DNA of 64,000 nt from Myxococcus sp. CA023 (GTDB lineage: Bacteria > Myxococcota > Myxococcia > Myxococcales > Myxococcaceae). Shown here piece after piece: positions 1 through 8,856 of this stretch (within the stretch, counting starts at the first letter, position 1; every line of letters begins with the position of its first letter). The notes beneath the pieces are model-generated. The model had not been told where the DNA came from. It saw only the letters and a program-made list of their open reading frames with translations, and did not search any database. The stretch is taken from the NCBI RefSeq assembly GCF_010998615.1, contig NZ_JAAEAH010000023.1:38501-102500 (forward strand), given 5' to 3'. A program made the translations under genes and the position numbers.

Positions 1-72
1 GAGCGCCGGGTGGATCCGGCGGGTGAGCTGGTGCGCTTCACCAAGAGCATGGGCATCAGCTTCGGGGACTGA
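1..72 (+). CDS. C-terminal end of an unidentified protein (partial)
   Basis: The first 72 bases read as 23 codons plus a TGA stop, ending in FTKSMGISFGD, and stop 18 bp before the next ATG. The start lies outside the window, and the fragment is too short to assign a family. The short gap suggests it is the upstream member of the operon that follows. Codon use is typical of the neighbours. Confidence 0.6.
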   Translation, partial: ERRVDPAGELVRFTKSMGISFGD

Positions 73-90
73 GGGGACCGCCAACACGCC

Positions 91-2022
91 ATGACGACGC
101 TCGTCGGCCGCCATATCGGTCGCTACCGCATCCTTGAGCAATTGGGCTCGGGGGGCATGAGCGTCGTGTACAAAGGGCTCGACACCGCCCTGGACCGCGA
201 AGTCGCGGTGAAGGTGCTGCACCCGCACCTGGCCGGCAAGGACGAGTCACGCCGGCGGCTGGCCCGCGAGGCCCGCGCGGTGGCCAAGCTGCACCACCCC
301 AACATCCTGGAGGTCTTCGACTTCTCCGCCGCGGACGCCCAGGACGCGTTCATCGTCACCGAGTACATCCGCGGCCAGACGCTGAAGGCGTTCATGGACG
401 AGGGGCCCATGGACCCGCCGGAGCTGGCGGCCATGGTCATCCACGAGCTGGCCGCGGCGCTGGCGCACGCGCACGAGTCCGGCGTCATCCACCGCGACCT
501 CAAGCCGGAGAACGTCATGGTGCGCGAGGACGGCGTCCTCAAGCTCATGGACTTCGGCATCGCGCGGCTGATGGACATCGAGGAGCGGATGACCGTCACC
601 GGCACGCTGGTGGGCTCGCCGGCCCACATGGCCCCGGAGATCATCGAAGGCCTGGAGGCGGGCCCCACGGCGGACGTCTTCAGCGTGGGCATCATGTTCT
701 ACGCGGCGATGACGGGACGGCTGCCCTTCAGCGCGCCCAACACCACCGCCACGCTCAAGCGCATCCTGGACGGGGACTACGAGGACGCACGCCGGCGCGT
801 GCCCGCGCTGTCGGACGAGCTGGCGGACATCTGCGCCATCTGCCTGCAACGCGACCCGGAGCGGCGCTACCCCGACGCGGCCCGGCTGCGGGACGCCCTG
901 GCGGACTACCTGGCCGGCCTGGGCTTCGCCCGCGTGGGCGAGGAGCTGGTGTCGTACTTCGCGGACCCGCCGTCGTACCGGAAGCTGGCCCGGCAGCGCA
1001 TCGTCGCCACCCTGCTGGAGCGCAGCGAGCGGCAGCTCGCGGAGAAGCGCACCCCGCGCGCCCTGGCCAGTCTCAACCAGGTGCTGGCGCTGGACACCAC
1101 CAACGCGCGGGCGCTGGCGCTCCTCAAGGGCATCCAGCGCGCCCAGCGCATCAAGACGTGGCGCCGCCGGGGGCTGCGTCTGGGCGTGGGCGTGGCCGCC
1201 GCCGGACTGCTGGGACTGGGCGGCTGGAAGGCCCGCCACGCGAACGACGCCGAAGCCACCACCCCGCCCGACGCCACCACGCCCGGACAGGTCGCGGCCA
1301 CGCTGCCTCCGGCCCCGCCTTCCGAGCCGCTCGCCACCGTCGCGCCTCCCGACACCACCCCGGCCCCGAAGGAGAGCGCCGGGCGTCCCGGCCCTGGCAC
1401 GTCGCAGCCGCCCCGCCCGGCTTCGCGCGCGGTCAAGGGCACGACGGCACCGGGAGGCCTGACGCCGCGGACGGATGGCACGCCGGCCGTGGGCGGTGCC
1501 GTTCGCGCCATGGGCACACGCCCCGCGGCCGAGGACGAGGAAGCACCGCGCAAGCCGCTGGTGCGCAAGCTGCCTGTGTCCATCCTGGTGCGCCCCTATG
1601 GCAGCATCCGCGTGGATGACGGCGCGGCCAGCGCCCAGCCGCTCCAGAAGCATGACGTGGAGGTGACGCCGGGCCGGCACACCGTCACCATCTCCTGCGA
1701 CTACTGCGAGGACGTGGTGGACACCATCGACGTGCAGCCGGACGGCGACAACGTCTTCCACCTGCGCGCCCAGCCCAAGGCGTCCCGCCTGTCGGTCGAC
1801 TTCGAGCCCGCGGGCGCGCTGGTACGCGTGGGCGACGAGTTCCGCTCCGCGGAGGACAGCGTGAAGACGCCCTTCGAGGTCCGCTCCCCGCGAGGCCCCG
1901 CGGGCTTCCAGCACACCGTGGTGGTGGAAGTCTCCCACCCGGGATACGTGCCGGAGCGTCGGGTGGTGCATCTGCGGCCGGGCGAACCCACCACCCTGCG
2001 CGGGAGCCTCCGCCCAGAATGA
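91..2022 (+). CDS. Transmembrane Ser/Thr protein kinase with PEGA-like C-terminal domain
   Basis: 643-residue Hanks-type kinase. The N-terminal kinase domain (about 10-275) has the glycine loop GSGGMSVVYKG, the ATP lysine in AVKVL, catalytic HRDLKPEN near residue 135, DFG near 154 and an APE motif, so it should be active. A hydrophobic segment at about 361-379 is the likely single membrane span. A Pro/Ala/Thr-rich linker follows (about 385-500), then a beta-rich tail that looks like PEGA-type repeats, probably outside the cytoplasmic membrane. Its stop overlaps the next start (ATGA), so the two are probably translationally coupled. The FHA-type activator two genes downstream is a natural phospho-target or reader; that link is inferred from position only. 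Confidence 0.93.
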   Translation: MTTLVGRHIGRYRILEQLGSGGMSVVYKGLDTALDREVAVKVLHPHLAGKDESRRRLAREARAVAKLHHPNILEVFDFSAADAQDAFIVTEYIRGQTLKAFMDEGPMDPPELAAMVIHELAAALAHAHESGVIHRDLKPENVMVREDGVLKLMDFGIARLMDIEERMTVTGTLVGSPAHMAPEIIEGLEAGPTADVFSVGIMFYAAMTGRLPFSAPNTTATLKRILDGDYEDARRRVPALSDELADICAICLQRDPERRYPDAARLRDALADYLAGLGFARVGEELVSYFADPPSYRKLARQRIVATLLERSERQLAEKRTPRALASLNQVLALDTTNARALALLKGIQRAQRIKTWRRRGLRLGVGVAAAGLLGLGGWKARHANDAEATTPPDATTPGQVAATLPPAPPSEPLATVAPPDTTPAPKESAGRPGPGTSQPPRPASRAVKGTTAPGGLTPRTDGTPAVGGAVRAMGTRPAAEDEEAPRKPLVRKLPVSILVRPYGSIRVDDGAASAQPLQKHDVEVTPGRHTVTISCDYCEDVVDTIDVQPDGDNVFHLRAQPKASRLSVDFEPAGALVRVGDEFRSAEDSVKTPFEVRSPRGPAGFQHTVVVEVSHPGYVPERRVVHLRPGEPTTLRGSLRPE

Positions 2023-3026
2023 GCCGCTGCCTCCCGCTCTTGCTCACGGCGCTGATGCTGCTCGCTCCGGGCACCGCGCTCGCCCAGGACGCCGGTGACC
2101 CGGAGGTCGCCGCGCTGCGCGCCAGCTTCGAGTACGGCAAGTACGCGGAGGTGATGGACCGCGCGGCCTCGCGCATCGACCGGGGCAGCCTGGACGAGGA
2201 CGACCTGGCGGAGCTGCACAAGCTCGCGGGCCTGGCGGCCTTCAACCTGGGCCGTACCGACGACGCCCGCCGTCACCTGCGCGCGCTGCTCCGGTTGGAT
2301 CCAGACTTCAGCCTGGACCCCTTCGTCGTCCCGCCGCCCGCGGTGGCCTTCTTCGACACGCTCAAGGAGGACATGGACACGGAGCTGGACTTCCTGCGCC
2401 AGGAGCGGCGGCTGCGTCAGGAGCGCGAGAAGGCGGAGGCCGAGCGCCGCGAGCGCGAGCGCCTGGAAGCCGAGGTGCAGCGCCGCCGCGCCGAGGAGCT
2501 GGCGTCCCAGGTGACGGTGCGCACGGTGGAGAAGCGCAACTTCCTGGTCAACTTCGTCCCCTTCGGCGCCGGCCAGTTCCAGCAGGGCCGCACCAGTCTG
2601 GGCATCGTCTTCGCCGCCACCGAAGGTGTGCTGGCGGTGACGAGCATCATCTCCTTCTTCGCCTACGAAGGGCTCTTCGAAGAGCGCACCATCGACTTGG
2701 ACAACGTGCTGGACCCGGACGGCCGGGCCTCCGTCACCGTGCGCTACATCCCCACCAGCCGGGCCCGGCAGCGCGACGCGTGGCAGTTGCTCAAGCTGTC
2801 GTCGGCCGCGGGCTTCTACGCCATCTACGCCGTGGGCGTGGTGGACGCGCTGTTCCACCACGAGGACCAGGTGGTCCGCAGCACGGTGGAGCCTCGCGCC
2901 GAACAAGCCGCGGAGCCGCCCCCCCGCTCCACTTCCGCCCGCGCGACGGCACCGAAGACGTACACGCGCGTGGGCCTCTACCCGACCCGCGGCGGACTCG
3001 GCGCCGGTCTCACCCTCTCCTTCTGA
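2019..3026 (+). CDS. Signal-peptide protein with coiled coil and C-terminal membrane segments
   Basis: 335 residues. It starts with a clear signal peptide (hydrophobic stretch ending TALAQ, about residue 22), followed by a TPR-like helical region (about 30-110). A strongly charged Glu/Arg coiled coil spans about 120-165. The segment after it (FVPFGAGQFQQGR, then a hydrophobic run) resembles the P-G-x-GQ-x-QG motif of DUF5683-type membrane proteins, and a second hydrophobic stretch lies near 260. The start overlaps the kinase stop by 4 nt, which argues for co-expression with that kinase. Function unknown; it may be an envelope partner of the kinase. Confidence 0.75.
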   Translation: MSRCLPLLLTALMLLAPGTALAQDAGDPEVAALRASFEYGKYAEVMDRAASRIDRGSLDEDDLAELHKLAGLAAFNLGRTDDARRHLRALLRLDPDFSLDPFVVPPPAVAFFDTLKEDMDTELDFLRQERRLRQEREKAEAERRERERLEAEVQRRRAEELASQVTVRTVEKRNFLVNFVPFGAGQFQQGRTSLGIVFAATEGVLAVTSIISFFAYEGLFEERTIDLDNVLDPDGRASVTVRYIPTSRARQRDAWQLLKLSSAAGFYAIYAVGVVDALFHHEDQVVRSTVEPRAEQAAEPPPRSTSARATAPKTYTRVGLYPTRGGLGAGLTLSF

Positions 3027-3054
3027 CGGAGACTCCCTCCAGGTACGTGAAGCC

Positions 3055-4947
3055 ATGGCCAGCCTCACCGTCCGCACCCCCGATGGCAAGATCCGCGCAG
3101 TCTCCCTGCACAAGCGCCTCACCAGCATTGGCCGGGGCCCGGACAACGACATCCCGCTGGAGGACACCTCCGTGCCCGCCAGCGCCCTGCACGTCACCTT
3201 CGACGGCACGCGCTACGAGGTGGGCAGCCTGGGCGCCACCTTCCACGTCAACGGCAAGAAGCGCGACGCCCATGCGCTCTCCACCGGCGACGTGGTCCGC
3301 GTGGGCCACACCGAGCTGATCTTCGCCCGGGACGACGCTCCCCGTGCTCCGCCTCTACCCGCGTTCCCTCCGCGCGAGCTGGTGCACACGTCCAATCCCG
3401 ACTCGCACACCTCGGAGCTGCCCGGCGTCCCCGGCCGCGAGCTGCTGCTGCTGCGCCGGCTCACCGCGTTCAGCGAGCGGCTGCTGGGGCTCTATGACTT
3501 GGAGCGTCTCCTGGAGGGCCTGATGGACGAGGCCATCGAGGTGACGCGCGCCGACAAGGGCTTCCTCATCCTGATGGAGAACGGGGATCCGCGCGTGAAG
3601 GTGGCGCGCAACGTGTCCCGGGAGAACATCGAGGACGCGGTGGAGAAGGACAAAATCTCCGACTCCATCATCGCCAAGGTGGTGAAGGAGCAGAAGGCGC
3701 TCATCGTCGCGGACGCGCTGGACTCGCCGGAGTTCAACAAGAGCGAGTCGGTGGTGAACCTGCGCGTCCACTCCGTCATGTGCGTGCCGCTGATGCAGAA
3801 GGGCGACCTCTTCGGTGTCCTCTACGTGGGCAATGACCGGCTGGTGAACCGGTTCGAGCCCAAGAGCGCGGACATGCTCACCATCTTCGCGGCGCAGGCG
3901 TCGCTCATCCTTCAGAACGCGATGCTGGTGAGCGACCTCAAGCTCGACAACACCGAGCTGCGCCGCAAGCTGGAGGACCAGCGCTATGGCGACATCGTCG
4001 GCGCGTGCCAGGGCATGCGGGACGTGTACAAGCGCATCGACAAGATCGCGCCCACGGACATCTCCGTGCTCATCACCGGTGAGACGGGCACCGGCAAGGA
4101 GCTCATCGCGCGGGAAATCCACCGCCGCTCGACGCGCGCGAAGGGCCCCTTCATCACCATCAACTGCGGCGCGATTCCGGAGAACCTGCTGGAGAGCGAG
4201 CTGTTCGGCCACGTGAAGGGCTCCTTCACCGGCGCGGTGGCCACCAAGGCCGGCAAGTTCCAGGCGGCCATTGGCGGCACGCTCTTCCTGGACGAAATCG
4301 GGGAGATGCCGCTGCAGCTCCAGGTGAAGCTCTTGCGCGCGCTCCAGGAGAAGGTCGTCTACAAGGTCGGCGACAACCGCGGCGAGCCGGTGGACATCCG
4401 CGTGGTGGCGGCCACCAACAAGGTGCTCGAGGACGAGGTGAAGAAGAACACCTTCCGCGAGGACCTCTACTACCGTCTCAACGTCGTCACGCTGAAGCTG
4501 CCGCCCCTGCGCGAGCGCGGCGAGGACGTGGTGGTGCTGGGTCGCTTCTTCCTCCAGAAGTACGCCCGCGAGTTCAGCTCCAAGGCCCGCGGCTTCACCC
4601 CCTCCGCCACCGTGTCCATGCGCAAGTACGGCTGGCCGGGCAACATCCGCGAGTTGGAGAACCGGCTCAAGAAGGCGGTGGTGCTCGCGGACAAGCCGCT
4701 CCTGGGGCCGGATGACCTGGACCTGAAGCCGGAGAACCTGGAGCCCATCATGCCGCTGCTCCAGGCCAAGGAAGAGTTCCAGAAGCGTTACATCAACGAG
4801 GTGCTCGCCCGGAACAACGGGAACCGCACCAAGACGGCCAAGGACCTGGGAGTAGACCCGCGCACCATCTTCCGGCATCTGGAGAAGCTGGAAGCGGAGA
4901 AGTCAGGGCGGCCCCTGCCGCCCGAGGAGGGAGACGAGCTGCTCTAG
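3055..4947 (+). CDS. Sigma-54-dependent activator with FHA and GAF sensor domains
   Basis: 630-residue bacterial enhancer-binding protein. Order: FHA domain (about 20-95, with SIGRGPDNDIPL and a following S/H segment), GAF domain (about 135-285), AAA+ sigma-54 interaction domain (about 310-545) and a Fis-type helix-turn-helix at the end (about 575-612, with NRTKTAKDLGVDPRTIFRHL). Walker A is GETGTGKE (342-349) and Walker B is LFLDEIGEM. The sigma-54 contact loop is GSFTGA (389-394) rather than the usual GAFTGA. FHA domains bind phosphothreonine, so this regulator probably reads a Ser/Thr kinase such as the one upstream. There is no receiver domain. Confidence 0.95.
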   Translation: MASLTVRTPDGKIRAVSLHKRLTSIGRGPDNDIPLEDTSVPASALHVTFDGTRYEVGSLGATFHVNGKKRDAHALSTGDVVRVGHTELIFARDDAPRAPPLPAFPPRELVHTSNPDSHTSELPGVPGRELLLLRRLTAFSERLLGLYDLERLLEGLMDEAIEVTRADKGFLILMENGDPRVKVARNVSRENIEDAVEKDKISDSIIAKVVKEQKALIVADALDSPEFNKSESVVNLRVHSVMCVPLMQKGDLFGVLYVGNDRLVNRFEPKSADMLTIFAAQASLILQNAMLVSDLKLDNTELRRKLEDQRYGDIVGACQGMRDVYKRIDKIAPTDISVLITGETGTGKELIAREIHRRSTRAKGPFITINCGAIPENLLESELFGHVKGSFTGAVATKAGKFQAAIGGTLFLDEIGEMPLQLQVKLLRALQEKVVYKVGDNRGEPVDIRVVAATNKVLEDEVKKNTFREDLYYRLNVVTLKLPPLRERGEDVVVLGRFFLQKYAREFSSKARGFTPSATVSMRKYGWPGNIRELENRLKKAVVLADKPLLGPDDLDLKPENLEPIMPLLQAKEEFQKRYINEVLARNNGNRTKTAKDLGVDPRTIFRHLEKLEAEKSGRPLPPEEGDELL

Positions 4948-4964
4948 GGGAGCAGCCCGTCCGG

Positions 4965-5537
4965 ATGATGGAAGCGACGACGCGGCGATACTCCTGGAGA
5001 CGAGAGCTGTGGCTGCTGATGGCCGCGGGCTGCGCCGCGTCCGGCTGCCTCATCCCCCAGGACGACACGCTGCTGGACGCCGTGCCGGACTTCATGAACC
5101 GGCCGCCGCGCATCATCGACAGCCTGGTGGCCCCCCAGCAGCGCTTCATCTCGGACTTCGGCGCGGACGGCTGCGACCTCACCTTCGAGGTGGCCGTCGA
5201 GGACCCGGACGTGGACGACCGCATCGTCGTGCACTGGTACGTGGACTACAACCCGCAGGATCCGCGCGGCCCCTACCGCCAGTATGAGTTGGCCAGCACC
5301 CGCGAACCCCGACGCTCGGACCGGGGCACGCTGCTCATCAGCCTCGCGTCCGCCAACAACCCGCTGAGCACGCCCGGCCCCCACCTGGTGGAGGCGCTGG
5401 TGACCGACGCGGAGCTGGTGGACCGCGTGGTGCGGCCCCGGCCGGTGCAGCTGCCGGACGGCACCACCATCGACAACCCGGGCTTCGTCGTCACCTATTC
5501 GTGGGTGGTCAACACCGTCCAGGGAGACTGCCGGTGA
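4965..5537 (+). CDS. Predicted lipoprotein of unknown function
   Basis: 190 residues. A basic N-terminus (RRYSWRR) and a hydrophobic stretch end in AASGC at about residue 27, a lipobox, so it should be exported and lipid-anchored. The rest is soluble and Asp/Pro-rich with no motif I recognise. Two in-frame ATGs sit at the start (4965 and 4968); neither has a strong ribosome-binding site. It follows the activator gene by 17 bp and its stop overlaps the start of the next lipoprotein gene, so it belongs to the same transcription unit. Confidence 0.75.
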   Translation: MMEATTRRYSWRRELWLLMAAGCAASGCLIPQDDTLLDAVPDFMNRPPRIIDSLVAPQQRFISDFGADGCDLTFEVAVEDPDVDDRIVVHWYVDYNPQDPRGPYRQYELASTREPRRSDRGTLLISLASANNPLSTPGPHLVEALVTDAELVDRVVRPRPVQLPDGTTIDNPGFVVTYSWVVNTVQGDCR

Positions 5538-7147
5538 GGCCGCAGCGACGGGTGCGGCGACTCGCGTGGACGGTCCTGCTGTCAGGCCTGCCCAGCGCCG
5601 GCTGCGTGCTGCTGGAGGAAGCGCCCGACCCCAGCCAGTTGGTGTGCCGCGCGGACAGCGACTGTGCCATCAACGAGGTGTGCTTCCCGGACGGCTGCGG
5701 CGACCCGGGCCGGGACATCGTGGTGGAGGTGACGCCCAACCCCCATGACGGCCTGCACGCGCAGGACTTCCAGGTAAACGCCATCCGGCCGGAGCTGAAC
5801 CTGGCGCTGTTCGGGCCCGCCACCGTCCAGGGCAGCACCGTGCGCGCCACGACACCCGTCGGCAGCGGCCCGCGCCCCTACAACGAGCCGCTCCACCTCA
5901 CCGCCCGCGGGGAGAGCGCGCTGCTGCCGGGTGTGGCGCGCCTCTTCACGGCCGACCTGGTCCCTCTCAACGGCGCCTGGGTGCTGCCCGTGGGGACCGG
6001 GACGTACACGGTGACGTTGGAGCCGGAGGACCTGGGGCTGCCACCGGTGCGAGGCGAAGCCACCGTGTCACCCGGCGGCGCCGTGCCCCTGCAACTGGTG
6101 CTGCCCTCCCCCAACCAGGTGGTCCGGCTGGAAGGCCGGGTGGTGCGCCAGGGCGCGCAGCCCGTGGACGCCGCGCTGCAGGTCCAGGCGCTGGACGCGG
6201 ACCTGACGCCCCTGTCCCAGCGCGTGCCAGTGGCGCGCGGCTCGGGCGCCTTCTCCCTGGCCTTGCCGCTGGAGGCCTCACAGCGCACCAGCCTCCTGGT
6301 GCGCGTGACGGCGACAGGCGACGTGTGGGTGCCGCAGAAGACGTTCACCGTGGATCCCCGCGAGCCACTCACCGCGCCGCTGGAGCTGGGTGACTATGGC
6401 GAACCGGTCCAGGTGTCCGGCCGCATCCTGGGACGGGACGGCCGGCCCGTGGTCCAGGCCTCCGTGTCCCTGCGCGGACCCGTGGGAGGCGGCGGCACGT
6501 ACCAGGGGCCCCTGGGCACCACCGACGCGGAGGGCCGCTTCACGGTGGAGACGCTCCCGTCGGGGCCGGGCGGCAACCTGTCGCTGGTGGTGGTGCCGCC
6601 GTCAGGCTCCTCCGCGGGCCTGACGGTGCAGTCGGTGGAGGTGCCTCGCACCGGCGCGGTGCTGCCAGACGTCGTGTGTCCGGACCGGCGCATCATCCGG
6701 GGGACGATTCTCCAGACGGACAACGCCTCACCGGCGCTGGGCGTGAGGGTGCTGGCGGATCCGGTGGGACAGGTGCCCGGCTGGCCGCGTCCACCGGCGG
6801 GCAGTGAGTCCCTGGGCACCACCGACGACACGGGCGCCTTCCGCCTGGGGTTGGATCCGGGCATCTACCGTGTGGACTTCATCCCCACGGAGAACCTGCC
6901 CCGCGTCAGCCGCGTCATCACCGTGCTCCCCGGCGACGACGCGTCCGAGCAGGTGCTGGCCACCTTCCCGCTCCAGCGCGGCCGCACGGTGCGGGGCATG
7001 GTGACCGAGGCAGGAGCGCCCTCGCCGTATGCCTCCGTGCGCTTCTACCGGGTGGCGGACCTGGGAGGGCGCCCGTCTCCGGTGCTGCTGTCGCAGACGG
7101 TGTCCGACCACCTGGGCCGCTACACCGCCCTGCTGCCGGTGCGCTGA
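5534..7147 (+). CDS. Large lipoprotein with carboxypeptidase-regulatory-like repeats
   Basis: 537 residues from a GTG start at 5534. This start overlaps the previous stop (GTGA), has GGGAG seven bases upstream and puts a lipobox (LPSAGC) at the end of a short signal peptide. A longer in-frame ATG at 5501 would add a non-signal N-terminus and is less likely. After a short Cys-rich segment (CRADSDCAINEVCFPDGC) come several Ig/CNA-B-like modules with the TTDxxGxF signature (for example around 6519 and 6819), typical of carboxypeptidase-regulatory-like surface proteins. Probably an outer-membrane lipoprotein; ligand unknown. Last gene of the left-end operon. Confidence 0.8.
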   Translation: MRPQRRVRRLAWTVLLSGLPSAGCVLLEEAPDPSQLVCRADSDCAINEVCFPDGCGDPGRDIVVEVTPNPHDGLHAQDFQVNAIRPELNLALFGPATVQGSTVRATTPVGSGPRPYNEPLHLTARGESALLPGVARLFTADLVPLNGAWVLPVGTGTYTVTLEPEDLGLPPVRGEATVSPGGAVPLQLVLPSPNQVVRLEGRVVRQGAQPVDAALQVQALDADLTPLSQRVPVARGSGAFSLALPLEASQRTSLLVRVTATGDVWVPQKTFTVDPREPLTAPLELGDYGEPVQVSGRILGRDGRPVVQASVSLRGPVGGGGTYQGPLGTTDAEGRFTVETLPSGPGGNLSLVVVPPSGSSAGLTVQSVEVPRTGAVLPDVVCPDRRIIRGTILQTDNASPALGVRVLADPVGQVPGWPRPPAGSESLGTTDDTGAFRLGLDPGIYRVDFIPTENLPRVSRVITVLPGDDASEQVLATFPLQRGRTVRGMVTEAGAPSPYASVRFYRVADLGGRPSPVLLSQTVSDHLGRYTALLPVR

Positions 7148-7148
7148 C

Positions 7149-7670
7149 TCAGGGCAGCCGGCCGGCGCCGGGGTTGCGGCCCGCGGTGTTCAGGGCGTCA
7201 TGCAGCGCATCCACCGCGCCGCCCACCTCTCCCGCGTACTGCACCGCATGGATGGCGTAGAGGTCCTGCACGCGCACCAGGAGGCGGAACACCTCGCGCA
7301 GGGGGGCCCGCTCACGCGAGTCGAGCGCGCACTCGGACTCACGCACGCGGAGCTTCTGCAGCCACGCGGTGCGGAAGCGCATCCATTCCTGGTCGACACT
7401 CTTGGCGGGAGACACGTTCACCAGCTTCTCGCGCCCGCTCTCCAGCTCCGTCCACAAGGTGCGCGCGCCATCCAGGCACTCGCGGAACGTGAGCGCCACG
7501 GGGGCGGGAGGCAGCTTCTCCGGCGTCATGGCCAAGACAGAGCGGCCGACACTCCAGATGAGCCACAACGAGAACAGCGTGGTGACGAGGATGTAAATCC
7601 CATACGCGGCACCACGAAAGCGGCGGTAGCGGGGATCTTTCCGGGGGTCGGGAGCGGACACGGGGCCCAC
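7149..7670 (-). CDS. Hypothetical single-pass membrane protein
   Basis: Up to 173 residues. One hydrophobic segment (YGIYILVTTLFSLWLIWSVG, about 24-43) is followed by a helical soluble domain with two Cys residues. The nominal GTG start at 7670 has no convincing Shine-Dalgarno and sits inside an imperfect hairpin, so the true start may be the GTG four codons later or another site. The gene runs head-on into the lipoprotein gene, leaving one base between stops. No family recognised. Confidence 0.6.
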   Translation of the reverse strand: MGPVSAPDPRKDPRYRRFRGAAYGIYILVTTLFSLWLIWSVGRSVLAMTPEKLPPAPVALTFRECLDGARTLWTELESGREKLVNVSPAKSVDQEWMRFRTAWLQKLRVRESECALDSRERAPLREVFRLLVRVQDLYAIHAVQYAGEVGGAVDALHDALNTAGRNPGAGRLP

Positions 7671-7693
7671 GTCTTATGACCGTGGACCCCGTG
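7659..7693. repeat. 13-bp imperfect inverted repeat over a start codon
   Basis: Arms at 7659-7671 and 7681-7693 pair over 13 bp with one mismatch and a 9-base loop. The left arm contains the nominal GTG start of the membrane-protein gene read leftward, so in mRNA it could hide the start or mark a wrong start choice. Confidence 0.5.
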
Positions 7694-7722
7694 TGGCAAC
7701 GCTTCCGTGTGGCAATGCTTCC
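7691..7722. repeat. Tandem 16-bp direct repeat
   Basis: Two adjacent copies, GTGTGGCAACGCTTCC (7691-7706) and GTGTGGCAATGCTTCC (7707-7722), differ at one base. They lie in the gap between two leftward genes and could be a duplicated regulator site or a slippage duplication. Confidence 0.6.
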
Positions 7723-7727
7723 GGTGG

Positions 7728-7746
7728 GTGGGGTTCCGGACCCCAC
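7728..7746 (-). terminator. Hairpin downstream of the coiled-coil/TPR gene
   Basis: GTGGGGT (7728-7734) pairs perfectly with ACCCCAC (7740-7746) around a 5-base loop, starting 7 bases after the stop of the gene ending at 7753. There is no clear U-tract, as is common in GC-rich genomes. Confidence 0.45.
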
Positions 7747-7752
7747 GGGCGG

Positions 7753-8694
7753 CTACTGGCCGGGCTGGCTGGTCGCCTGGGCCGGAGCCGGGGGCACCGC
7801 ACTCTCCGGGTTCATCAGGCGCTTCACCGCTGCGATGCGGCCCCGGAACTGCGACTGGTACGGGCTGTTGAGGTAGGCGCCAGCCGCGTCACGGGCGACT
7901 TCCAGCGCCTTATCGTACTGGCCGACCTCCTGGTAGGAGTGCGCCAGCATCAACATGGCGTAGTCGCGCGTCTTCGACTTGCGGTCCCCATCCACGAAGC
8001 GGGCGAGCAGCGGCACCGCCTTCTCGTGGTTGCGGGTGTTGTTGTAGGCCGTGCCCAGGAAGAAGGACGCGTCCAGCGCCTGGTCCTGCGGCGGGTTCAT
8101 GGCCAGGAACCGCTCCATGTTGGAGATGACGCTGACCATCTCGTTCTTGCGGAAGGCGATCTTGCCCTGCTCGAACGCGGCGTCGCCCGTCTCCCGGCGC
8201 AGCACGGCGGCGCGGTCATTGAGGGCCTGGCGCTCCAGGTTGCTCAACCGCGACGTGTCCAGCTTCACCAGCGCGTCGATACCCTTGAGGCGCTCGTCAC
8301 CGGGCAGGCTGGTCATCATCTTGTAGACCTTGTTCGCCTCCTGCTGGACCGACTGGTGCGCCGCGGTGTCCGCGCGCTGCTTCTCCAGTTGGCCGGTGAG
8401 GTCGGCGACCGTCTTCTCCAGGCGCTCCTTCTCGTTGGTGGCGCTGGTGCTGCGCGCGCTGGTGATCATCAGCGCGGCGCCCACACAGATGACCGCGAAC
8501 AGCACGTAGGCCACCGCGGACGACAGCCACTGGCGCTTCTGGAAATCTTCGTGGCGTTTGCCAACCGCCTTCACCTCCGCATGGAGGTTCTTGAGCAGGT
8601 TGTCGCTCTTGATGACGAGGTTGCGTGCCTCGACAATCTCACGGCGCAGATCCGTGAGCTCCTTTTCCACATCCGTTTTCGGCTGGTCTGGCAT
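7753..8694 (-). CDS. Coiled-coil membrane protein with TPR-like C-terminal domain
   Basis: 313 residues from the ATG at 8694, six bases after AGGAAG. Two upstream in-frame ATGs (8700, 8739) are less well placed. Order: a charged coiled coil (about 5-50), one membrane span (WLSSAVAYVLFAVICVGAAL, about 55-75), a second coiled coil (about 85-125) and a helical domain with TPR character (about 150-290), where FFLGTAYNN and LMLAHSYQEVGQYDKAL look like repeat helices. A Pro/Ala/Gln-rich tail follows. Probably an inner-membrane scaffold with a periplasmic TPR domain; function unknown. Confidence 0.75.
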   Translation of the reverse strand: MPDQPKTDVEKELTDLRREIVEARNLVIKSDNLLKNLHAEVKAVGKRHEDFQKRQWLSSAVAYVLFAVICVGAALMITSARSTSATNEKERLEKTVADLTGQLEKQRADTAAHQSVQQEANKVYKMMTSLPGDERLKGIDALVKLDTSRLSNLERQALNDRAAVLRRETGDAAFEQGKIAFRKNEMVSVISNMERFLAMNPPQDQALDASFFLGTAYNNTRNHEKAVPLLARFVDGDRKSKTRDYAMLMLAHSYQEVGQYDKALEVARDAAGAYLNSPYQSQFRGRIAAVKRLMNPESAVPPAPAQATSQPGQ

Positions 8695-8856
8695 GGACAT
8701 CTTCCTAGGCCCGGAAATGAATTCGGCCGATTCACGCATCGTAAGGAGTTCTCCCGGTCATGCGTCGATATTTTCCGCAGCGGAACAGCGCTGCTTAGCC
8801 AATGCATTTCCAGAAGAAGGGCAACAGCGCTTGGCTCGCCTGCTTCCCCTCCGGAT

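Noticed and set aside
247..1971. Long minus-strand ORF opposite the first kinase
   Set aside because: Shadow of the kinase gene; the sequence is Arg/Ala/Gly-rich with no motif, as expected in a GC-rich antisense frame.
3355..4878. 507-codon minus-strand ORF opposite the FHA activator
   Set aside because: The plus frame has clear FHA, GAF and AAA motifs; the antisense frame has only His/Glu/Leu-rich filler.
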